A stretch of DNA of 64,000 bases from Pseudoxanthomonas sacheonensis (GTDB taxonomy: Bacteria; Pseudomonadota; Gammaproteobacteria; Xanthomonadales; Xanthomonadaceae): positions 1-64,000 of the forward strand of contig NZ_PDWS01000010.1 in assembly GCF_010093305.1 (NCBI RefSeq), read 5' to 3'. Positions 1 through 7,034 of the stretch are shown piece after piece (position 1 is the stretch's first letter; each line of letters starts with the position of its first letter). The position numbers were made by a program, and so were the translations under genes. Under the pieces are notes generated by a model. That model was not told the origin of the DNA, made no database searches, and saw only the letters and a program-made list of their open reading frames with translations.

Positions 1-572
1 GAGTTCGCGCTGACGCTACCGGCCAGCCGCGCCTGGCGCCTGGGTTCCGAGGTCTTGGCGGAGCGGGCCAACTGCCGCGGCTGTTGCTGCGCGCGTGATT
101 CGGGCGGTGGGGGCGGGGCCATGATGGCCTTGGCCGGCGCGGGTGGCGCCTGCTCGATCTGCGCGGGTGCCACTGAAGCCGGCGCTTCCGGGCGTGTTTC
201 CTCGGCCACCTCGGCCAGATCTGCCTGGGGTATCGAGGGGGCGCTGGCCGTGGCCGCGGCGCTGTCGGCCGCGGCCTCCTGCTCGGCTGCGGCCACAGGC
301 GCTTCCGACGATGCAGCCATGGGCGTCTGTTGCAGCGGCCGCAATTGCCAGGCGATGCCCACGGCGAAGACCACCGAGGCGGCCAGGCCCATGGCCACCG
401 GCCAGCGCGGCTTGCGGCGGGCGGGCTGTTTGCGCTCCAGCGCCGCATGCGCGGCGGCCAGGATCCGCGCATCCAGCGCCGTGGAAGGTTCGCCTTGCGG
501 GCCCAGGTGCCTGGTCAGCCGCGCGAGCTCGCGTTCCTCGGAGGTCAACGGTTCGGGGGAATAGGATTTCAT
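1..572 (-). CDS. Putative anti-sigma factor / single-pass membrane protein, C-terminus outside window
   Basis: The gene starts at ATG 572 and overlaps the stop of the upstream sigma factor gene as ATGA, so the two are translationally coupled; it runs off the left edge of the window. The protein begins MKSYSPEPLTSEERELARL and has a charged cytoplasmic head of about 70 residues. One hydrophobic segment follows near residues 72-90 (WPVAMGLAASVVFAVGIAW), then a long periplasmic stretch rich in Ala, Pro and Glu, including a run of five prolines. No named domain is recognisable. Size, topology and coupling to an ECF sigma gene fit an anti-sigma factor, but that role is inferred from position only; a generic membrane protein remains possible. 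Confidence 0.6.
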   Translation of the reverse strand, partial: MKSYSPEPLTSEERELARLTRHLGPQGEPSTALDARILAAAHAALERKQPARRKPRWPVAMGLAASVVFAVGIAWQLRPLQQTPMAASSEAPVAAAEQEAAADSAAATASAPSIPQADLAEVAEETRPEAPASVAPAQIEQAPPAPAKAIMAPPPPPESRAQQQPRQLARSAKTSEPRRQARLAGSVSAN

Positions 573-1123
573 TCGCTCAATCTCGCGCGCAGCTTGTCCA
601 TCGCGTAGCGCAACCGCGATTTGACTGTTTCCCGGCCTACGCCGGTGATCTCGCCGATTTCCTCCAGGGTCAGTTCCTGCTCCAGGCGCAGTTGCAGCAC
701 TTCGCGCTGGTCGTCCGGAAGCTCGGCCAGGGCCAGCTGCAGGCGCCGGCGTTGCTCGAAGTCGGACAGGATGCGCTCGGGCGTTTCCGGATCGGGCACC
801 CGCGCCGCGCGTTCATCTCCATCCACAGGCGCGGGCGGCCGATGCTTCAGCGCCCGCCAATGGTCGGTGAGGCGATTGTGCGCGATGCGGAACAGCCAGG
901 TCGTGAAGGCCGCTTCGGGTTTCCAGCCCTCACGCGCGGTGATCACCCGCTGCCAGATGTCCTGGAAAAACTCGTCCGCCAGCGCCTGGTCCCGCAGCTG
1001 GCGCAGCAGGAACCGGTAAAGGCGGGTGCGGTGCCGCGCGTAAAGCTGCTCGAACGCAGCCATGTCGCCGCCCGCGTAGGCCAGCATCAGGGTTTCGTCT
1101 GCGGGTTCTGAGAAGTCGTTCAC
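569..1123 (-). CDS. ECF-family RNA polymerase sigma factor
   Basis: This is an alternative sigma factor that would direct RNA polymerase to a small regulon, probably in response to an envelope signal. From GTG 1123 it is 184 residues, the usual ECF size. Region 2 is clear (DMAAFEQLYARHRTRLYRF, then WLFRIAHNRLTDHWR). Region 4 contains a helix-turn-helix (LTLEEIGEITGVGRETVKSRL). The frame stays open upstream to 1309, but that extra stretch has no sigma-factor character, so the GTG just before NDFSEPADE was chosen; it has only a weak CAGG ahead of it. It overlaps the membrane-protein gene downstream by 4 nt. The von Willebrand A lipoprotein nearby is a frequent companion of such sigma genes, though here a c-di-GMP gene lies between them. 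Confidence 0.85.
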   Translation of the reverse strand: MNDFSEPADETLMLAYAGGDMAAFEQLYARHRTRLYRFLLRQLRDQALADEFFQDIWQRVITAREGWKPEAAFTTWLFRIAHNRLTDHWRALKHRPPAPVDGDERAARVPDPETPERILSDFEQRRRLQLALAELPDDQREVLQLRLEQELTLEEIGEITGVGRETVKSRLRYAMDKLRARLSE

Positions 1124-1350
1124 CCTGACAAGCGTAAAGCTTGGGCCACAATCCGCATAGCCACGCGCACGACCGCGGACTGGCCGCCGAAAGGCGGGCA
1201 ATCCGTATAGGTAGGGAAGTGGCGCGGAAACCGCCGGAACCATGGCGCTGTTCATGGAACCTGATAACGTCCATCCGGCGGGGATGGGGTTTCTCCGCCG
1301 GAGACGCAAGGATCGCGTATCGCGTCCATACGTTCATTCCTGGGGAATCC

Positions 1351-4308
1351 GTGCAACTGCCTAACACCGATGCTGCGGAAGCTTCCCTCAGCGACCTGTC
1401 CGCGAGCGAGGTCGCTGGCCCGGTAATAGCGGTTTCGCCCACCGACCGCATCGTGGCGATCCTGCACGGCCTGCTGCCTGCGGACGCCTCGATCGCAGTG
1501 TGCTGGCGCGACTGGGCCCTGGGCAATGGAGGAGCGATCTCTCCCGGGGGAAGCATGGGTCTGCGGCGCAGCGCCGAACTGGCCCTGTCGGACCCGGATG
1601 CCGAAACCGACGGGCCTCAGGAGCTGATCCACGCCTGGGACAACGCCGATGGCAATGCGCGCATGGCCGTAGCGGCCGCGACGCCCTCGCCCATGGCAGG
1701 CAGCGAGCGGCAGGCATGGTTGACGCTGGCCAAGACCCTGGTGATGGCCACCCTGGATTCGTCGCGCGCGCAGGCGCGGATCGTGTCGCTGGAAAAATCC
1801 AAGCGCCTGCAGCAGGCCTTGTACGAAATCGCCGATCTGGCCAGCGCCGATCTGGAAATGCCGGAAATGCTCCGGCGCATCCATGTGGTGGTCGGCTCCC
1901 TGATGTCGGCCGACAACTGCTACATCGTGCTTTACGACGACCAGCGCCGCAGCGTTCGCTTCCTGCATTTCGTGGACCAGAAGGACACCTATGTCGCCGA
2001 TCCCGAACGCGAATTCACCGAAGAGGAAATGCCCAACAGTTTGACCTTCGCGCTGTTGCGCCATGGCCAGCCCGTGCGCGGTCCCTCCACCGCGGTGCGG
2101 CAGAAAATGGGCGTGGTGCGCGACCCGTCGCACGGCCCCGACAGCCTGGACTGGCTGGGCGTGCCGATGCGCCGCGAAGACCGGGTATGCGGGGCCATCG
2201 TGGTGCAGAGCTACGACACGCCGGGCAGCTATGCCGACGAAGACCGCGCGCTGCTGGGTTACGTGGCCCAGCACATCCTCACCGCGCTGGACCGCAAGCA
2301 CGCGCATGTCGATCTGGAGCGCCGCATCGAGGCGCGCACCCACGAGCTGCAGCGCGCCAACCGCGAGTTGCAGGCCGAGATCCTGGAACGCAAGCGCGCC
2401 GAGAAACTGCAGCGCGCGCTGTTCCGCATCGCCGAGCTGGCCATCACTTCCGAAAACCTGGAACGCTTCTACGCCGACGTGCATGCGGTAGTGGACGAAC
2501 TGATCTACGCGCGCAATTTCTACATCGCCCTGTTGTCCGACGACGGCGAAACCCTGGATTTCCCGTATTCCATCGACGAGCGCGATCCGGTGAGGCTGTC
2601 CCGCAAACTGGCCAACGGCTTGACCGAGCACGTGATCGCCAGCCGCAGCCCGCTGCTGGCCGACCGCAGCAGGCTGGCCGAACTGAGCGCGCAGGGCAAA
2701 GTGCACGAATACGGCCCGCACGCCTACAGCTGGCTGGGCGTGCCGCTGTACCGCGACGAAGAGGTGGTGGGCGTCATTGCGGTGCAGAGTTACTCGCCTG
2801 ACGTCAGCTTCAGCCCGCACGACCAGAACCTGCTCACTTTCGTCGCCCACAACATAGGCAATGGCCTGGCCAAACAGCGCGCGCAGCAGCATCTGCGCGC
2901 CGCCCATGCCGAACTGGAGCGGCGAGTCGACGACCGCACCCACGAGCTGGCCGAGGCCAACGCCAAATTGCTGGCGCAGATGGGCGAACGCCTGCGCGCC
3001 GAGCAGCGCTTGACCCATCAGGCCACCCATGACGGACTCACGGGCCTGCCCAACCGCCCGCATCTGCTGGAACGCCTGTCCGCGGCCATCAACCGCGCCC
3101 GGCACGGCGATGGGCAGGAATTCGCGGTTCTGTTCCTGGACCTGGACCGCTTCAAATTGGTCAACGACAGTATCGGCCACGCCGCCGGCGACGAATTGCT
3201 GGTGGAAGTGTCGCGGCGCATCACGTCCACGGTGCGCGGCAACGATGTCGTGTCGCGCCTGGGCGGCGACGAATTCGCCATCCTCATCGAATACGCCGAC
3301 GGTCTGGAAAGCGCGCGCGAGTTGTCCCAGCGTATCCTGTCGGTGCTGGGCCGGCCCATGTGGGTCGCCGGGCGCGAACTGTTTCCCTCGGCCAGCCTGG
3401 GCATCGCCGCCTGGCATCCGCGCTACCGCAACGGCGAAGAGCTGCTGCGCGACGCGGATGCGGCGATGTACCGCGCCAAGGCGCAGGGCCGCGATCGTTA
3501 TGCGGTATTCGACGAAGCGATGCGCGAAGAGGCGATGCAGAGCCTGGACCTGGAAGCCGATCTGCGCCGGGCCATCAACAATCGCGATTTCCTGCCTTTC
3601 TACCAGCCGATCAAGCGCCTCGAGGATGGCGTGGTCATCGGCCATGAAGCGCTGCTGCGTTGGCAGCACGAGCGTCGCGGCTTGTTGCTGCCGGCCGAAT
3701 TCATCAGCCTGGGCGAGGACAGCGGCCTGATCGAACAGGTGGACTGGCTGCTGTACGAGCACGTGGTCGGACAACTGGCGCGCGGCGGCGAGGGTTACAT
3801 CTCGGTCAACGTGTCGCCGCGGCATTTCCGTTCGCCGGATTTCGCCGACCGTCTGCTGGCCATGTTCTATGCGGTCGGCGCGGATCCGGCGCGCATGCGG
3901 GTGGAGATAACCGAAGTGGCGTTGCTCGACGACGCGCCCCGCACCCTGCGCACCCTGCGCATGTTGCGCCAGCACGGAATCCTGGCCCAGCTGGACGATT
4001 TCGGCACCGGCTTCTCCGCTCTTTCCTACCTGCATCGCTTTCCGATTTCGGTATTGAAGATAGACCGCAGCTTCATCGCCGGCATAGGCGGCGAAGGCAG
4101 GCCGGAAAGCCTGGCCCTGGTGCGCGCGATCCTCGCTTTGGCCAGCACCCTGAACATCGACACCATCGCCGAAGGCGTGGAAACCGAAGAGCAGCGCCAG
4201 GCGCTGATCGACCTGGGCTGCAGTTACGGGCAAGGCTATCTGCTGGGACGGCCCGCGGCGCAGATCGGCGGATTGCCGTCGGCGCCGCTGGAGCCCAATT
4301 GGGATTGA
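1351..4308 (+). CDS. Two-GAF sensor diguanylate cyclase/phosphodiesterase (GGDEF-EAL)
   Basis: This is a cytoplasmic c-di-GMP enzyme of about 985 residues. An N-terminal region of unclear type is followed by a GAF domain (about 170-310), a helical linker (315-355), a second GAF (370-510), another helical linker (510-555), GGDEF (about 560-715) and EAL (about 750-985). The GGDEF signature is intact (RLGGDEFAIL near residue 638). The EAL domain keeps EALLRW near 766, NVSPRHF, DDFGTGFSAL and KIDRSF, so both activities are possible. There is no transmembrane segment, so the signal is probably a soluble ligand bound by the GAF domains. The GTG at 1351 was chosen because GGGGA lies 4 nt upstream; the frame stays open to 1141 but has no better site. 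It diverges from the sigma factor gene. Confidence 0.85.
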   Translation: MQLPNTDAAEASLSDLSASEVAGPVIAVSPTDRIVAILHGLLPADASIAVCWRDWALGNGGAISPGGSMGLRRSAELALSDPDAETDGPQELIHAWDNADGNARMAVAAATPSPMAGSERQAWLTLAKTLVMATLDSSRAQARIVSLEKSKRLQQALYEIADLASADLEMPEMLRRIHVVVGSLMSADNCYIVLYDDQRRSVRFLHFVDQKDTYVADPEREFTEEEMPNSLTFALLRHGQPVRGPSTAVRQKMGVVRDPSHGPDSLDWLGVPMRREDRVCGAIVVQSYDTPGSYADEDRALLGYVAQHILTALDRKHAHVDLERRIEARTHELQRANRELQAEILERKRAEKLQRALFRIAELAITSENLERFYADVHAVVDELIYARNFYIALLSDDGETLDFPYSIDERDPVRLSRKLANGLTEHVIASRSPLLADRSRLAELSAQGKVHEYGPHAYSWLGVPLYRDEEVVGVIAVQSYSPDVSFSPHDQNLLTFVAHNIGNGLAKQRAQQHLRAAHAELERRVDDRTHELAEANAKLLAQMGERLRAEQRLTHQATHDGLTGLPNRPHLLERLSAAINRARHGDGQEFAVLFLDLDRFKLVNDSIGHAAGDELLVEVSRRITSTVRGNDVVSRLGGDEFAILIEYADGLESARELSQRILSVLGRPMWVAGRELFPSASLGIAAWHPRYRNGEELLRDADAAMYRAKAQGRDRYAVFDEAMREEAMQSLDLEADLRRAINNRDFLPFYQPIKRLEDGVVIGHEALLRWQHERRGLLLPAEFISLGEDSGLIEQVDWLLYEHVVGQLARGGEGYISVNVSPRHFRSPDFADRLLAMFYAVGADPARMRVEITEVALLDDAPRTLRTLRMLRQHGILAQLDDFGTGFSALSYLHRFPISVLKIDRSFIAGIGGEGRPESLALVRAILALASTLNIDTIAEGVETEEQRQALIDLGCSYGQGYLLGRPAAQIGGLPSAPLEPNWD

Positions 4309-4323
4309 TCGCGGTTTGCAGCT

Positions 4324-4397
4324 TGTAGGAGCGCCGTAGGAGCGACGTAAGTCGCGAATACCCGCGCGTAGAACTCGCGGCTTACGTCGCTCCTACC
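4324..4397. repeat. REP-type palindrome (TAGGAGCGACGTAAGTCGCGA family)
   Basis: An inverted pair of arms, GTAGGAGCGACGTAAGTCGCG and its complement ending at 4397, is separated by about 15 nt. An extra half arm (TGTAGGAGCG) precedes it. The same motif recurs at 22903, 35324, 59645 and 61516 and always lies between genes. It sits in the gap between two convergent genes, where the RNA hairpin could stabilise 3' ends. Confidence 0.85.
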
Positions 4398-4414
4398 GAG
4401 ATCGCGAACAGGAT

Positions 4415-4771
4415 CTAAGAAACCGTGTACTCCTTCCACGGAATCCGGCAGGGGTCGGTCCTGGACAGGAATCTCACGATGTCCAGGCGCCCTTGATACT
4501 TGAAACGGCCGCTCGGGTTCCGCGAAGCGAGAATGATCGGCATGCCGGGGAAAAGATGCTGGAAGGAAACGCGCGCACGTTCCGCCGAGGCGCTGGTCTG
4601 CGTCGCGGATTCCTTCACGACAACGATGGAGAAAGTCACGCCCTGTTCGTTCACTACAGCGCCTTGAAGCCGCATCACCAATCCCTCTGATCGCGCCGGG
4701 TCGAACGCGAAGGTATTGAAGCACCCGTGCGTCGCACGGATTGAGACAGGATCGGCGGGTCCCGGCCGCAC
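4415..4771 (-). CDS. Small hypothetical protein downstream of the VWA lipoprotein
   Basis: This is a short reading frame of about 118 residues on the same strand as the von Willebrand A gene, beginning 23 nt after its stop. Its second half looks protein-like rather than a shadow: GVTFSIVVVKESATQTSA followed by a basic/hydrophobic tail ending PWKEYTVS. No domain or signal peptide is recognised. The start is uncertain: GTG 4771 was taken because an AAGGA-like stretch is adjacent, but the frame continues upstream into the neighbouring gene. The position suggests cotranscription with the lipoprotein gene. No function is proposed. Confidence 0.45.
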   Translation of the reverse strand: MRPGPADPVSIRATHGCFNTFAFDPARSEGLVMRLQGAVVNEQGVTFSIVVVKESATQTSASAERARVSFQHLFPGMPIILASRNPSGRFKYQGRLDIVRFLSRTDPCRIPWKEYTVS

Positions 4772-4794
4772 ATCCTTGTGCGGCCCTGGCCATG

Positions 4795-6624
4795 TCACTC
4801 GCCTGCGATAGCCGGCGTGGCGCTGTCGTTGGACACGATCCGGCGCGCCTGGCCGACCATTTCCACGAACTCCCTGCGCAACCCGTAGGGGTCTTCGCCC
4901 TGCGCACCGCGTGCGGCTTCGGCGACGTCGTTCCAGGTCCACTTTTCGACGTGAGTGCCGCCCCGGAGCAGGTCGGCATAGGCCGACACGGCGCTGGCGA
5001 AGCGTAGCGACTGGCTGGGCTGCGTAGTCAGCGACGAACGCAGGATCGGGGTTTCGATCAGGCGGCTGCTATCGGCGCCGGGCAGCTTGTAGCGCAGACG
5101 CAGGTGCGCCAGTTCGTTCGCGTTGCCGGCGGCTTCCGGCTTGCCGCTGCCGTAACGCAGCACGGGCAGGCGTTCGGCTGCGGAGCCGACCGGGGTGATC
5201 TCGTACAACGCCGTGACCTCATGGCCGGCGCCTATATCGCCGGCATCGACTTTGTCGTTGGCGAAATCCTCACGGTTCAACAGGCGGTTTTCGTAGCCGA
5301 TCAGACGGTATTCGGAGACCAGCGCCGGGTTGAATTCGATCTGGATCTTCACGTCGCGGGCGATGGTCAGCAGGGTCGCCTGCATTTCCTCCACCAGCAC
5401 CTTGCGCGCTTCCTGCGGCGTGTCGATATAGGCATGGTTGCCGTCGCCCACGTCGGCCAGGCGTTCGGCCATGCTGTCGTTGTAGTTGCCCTGTCCGAAA
5501 CCCAACGTGGTCAATGCGATGCCGAATTTGCGCTGGTCGCCTACCAGCGTCTCCAGCGCTTCCTGGCTGACGGTGCCCACGTTGAAATCGCCGTCGGTAG
5601 CCAGGATCACGCGATTGACGCCGTCCTTCAGGTAGGACTGCTTGGCCATGGCGTAAGCGAGCTGGATGCCGTCGCCGCCGTTGGTGCTTCCGCCTGCTTG
5701 CAGATTATCCAGCGCCGCCAGTATTTCCTGATGCCGGTCGCCGGGCGTGGGCGGCAACACCAGCCCCGCGGAACCGGCGTAGACCACGATGGAAACGCGA
5801 TCCTGTTCGCGCAGCTGAGGCACCAGCATCGAGAAGGCCTGTTTCAGCAGCGGCAATTTGTCCGGCGAATCCATGGAGCCGGAAGTATCGATCAGGAACA
5901 CGAGGTTGGAAGGTGGCAGCGTCGCCTTGGGGACGTCGTAACCCTTGATGCCGATCATCAGCAGCTGGCGTTGGTTGTTCCACGGCGCGGCCGCCAACTC
6001 GGTGGTGACGCGGAAGGGGACGTTGCGGTTGGCCGGGGCAGGATGCCGATAGCTGAAGTAGTTGATGAATTCCTCCGCCCGCACTGAATCTGCCGGTGGA
6101 CGCACGCCCTGGGCCAGCATGCGGCGTACGTTGCTGTAGCTGCCGGTGTCGACATCGACGGAAAACGTGGAAACGGGCTGTTCGCTGGTGCGGTGCACGG
6201 GGTTGTCAGTCCGCTCGGCGTATTTTTCGGTATTGGCCGGTTCGGGCTGAATTTGTGCGGCGACGAAGCCCCTCGAATAGGCATCACTGGCGGGCGCGTA
6301 GGCCAGGGAAGGCGACGGTGGCGGAGGTGGCGCAAGCATCCTTAGCTGTGCAGGAGGAGAAGCGTTTCCATTGGATTTGGCAGCGCCGGCGAGCTCTTGG
6401 CGCTGCTTGAGGTCCGCGCGCTTGATGCGCGCGCCGCTGACTTCAACACGATCCAGCCTGGCCGACTCTTCCAGTGCCGCTTCGTCGGCGGGCGCCTCGG
6501 CGACATTTTCGGGGTTGGATTTGCAGCCGGCGAGGCTGGCGATGGCGATCAGACTGGCACAGAACAACAGGCTGTGCAGCCGCTTGGTTTGCGGCAGGTC
6601 GTTGCGGGGCAGGCGGCGTTGCAT
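4795..6624 (-). CDS. von Willebrand factor A domain lipoprotein (YfbK-like)
   Basis: This is a predicted lipoprotein of 609 residues. The signal peptide ends in a lipobox (IASLAGC, Cys about residue 34). It is followed by a low-complexity segment with a proline run and a conserved N-terminal block (STFSVDVDTGSYSNVRRML). The VWA domain has a metal-ion adhesion site, DTSGS near residue 245, with LPLLKQAFSMLV after it. A C-terminal domain of the YfbK type follows. Such proteins act in the envelope through metal-dependent protein contacts; partner and role are unknown. GGGAG lies 8 nt before ATG 6624. One oddity is LDRVEVSGARIKR near residue 55, which resembles the N-terminal motif of TonB-dependent receptors. 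Confidence 0.85.
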   Translation of the reverse strand: MQRRLPRNDLPQTKRLHSLLFCASLIAIASLAGCKSNPENVAEAPADEAALEESARLDRVEVSGARIKRADLKQRQELAGAAKSNGNASPPAQLRMLAPPPPPSPSLAYAPASDAYSRGFVAAQIQPEPANTEKYAERTDNPVHRTSEQPVSTFSVDVDTGSYSNVRRMLAQGVRPPADSVRAEEFINYFSYRHPAPANRNVPFRVTTELAAAPWNNQRQLLMIGIKGYDVPKATLPPSNLVFLIDTSGSMDSPDKLPLLKQAFSMLVPQLREQDRVSIVVYAGSAGLVLPPTPGDRHQEILAALDNLQAGGSTNGGDGIQLAYAMAKQSYLKDGVNRVILATDGDFNVGTVSQEALETLVGDQRKFGIALTTLGFGQGNYNDSMAERLADVGDGNHAYIDTPQEARKVLVEEMQATLLTIARDVKIQIEFNPALVSEYRLIGYENRLLNREDFANDKVDAGDIGAGHEVTALYEITPVGSAAERLPVLRYGSGKPEAAGNANELAHLRLRYKLPGADSSRLIETPILRSSLTTQPSQSLRFASAVSAYADLLRGGTHVEKWTWNDVAEAARGAQGEDPYGLRREFVEMVGQARRIVSNDSATPAIAGE

Positions 6625-6736
6625 GGCGGATCTCCCGTGGTGGACAGGGAGTTCAACGCGGCAGGTCCGACAGTGGGGTTAAGTGCTGAAACGCGGCAAG
6701 AAAAACGCCTGACCTTGAGCAGAAAAAATAAATTGA

Positions 6737-6782
6737 CCCCTCTCCCGCTAGCGGGAGAGGGTGCCGAAGGCGGGTGAGGGGA
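6737..6782. repeat. Short palindromic repeat (CTCTCCCGC/GCGGGAGAG type)
   Basis: A near-perfect hairpin, CTCTCCCGCTAGCGGGAGAG, is followed by GTGCCGAAGGCGGGTGAGGGG. It lies in the 410-bp gap between the lipoprotein gene and the TonB-receptor gene. The rest of that gap holds no gene I can support. Related sequence is at 6887-6962 and inside the coding sequence at 24461-24506. Confidence 0.7.
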
Positions 6783-6886
6783 GAACCGGCGCCGGCCCAC
6801 TTCGGTATCCAGATCGTGTCGAGTGAGGGACGCTAGGTCTGTCCGCACTCGATGCATCCACATAACCCGCTTCTGTGACTCCGTTT

Positions 6887-6962
6887 CCCCTCATACGGCC
6901 TGTCGGCCACCCCGTATCAAGTACGCGGCAGGCTCTTCTCCCGCGGGCGGGAGAAGGGTGCG
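6887..6962. repeat. Degenerate second copy of the TTCTCCC/GGGAGAA palindromic repeat
   Basis: CCCCTCATACGGCCTGTCGG followed later by GGCAGGCTCTTCTCCCGCGG and GCGGGAGAAGGGTGCG is a decayed relative of the repeat at 6737-6782. The 12 bases GGCAGGCTCTTC are shared with the repeat-derived segment inside the Mur ligase gene at 24461. Confidence 0.5.
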
Positions 6963-7034
6963 ATCTACACAGCGATTCGGGAGACTGGCTTTTCTTAGCT
7001 CTCTCGGACTGTGCGGGCTGCGCGGGGCCTCACC

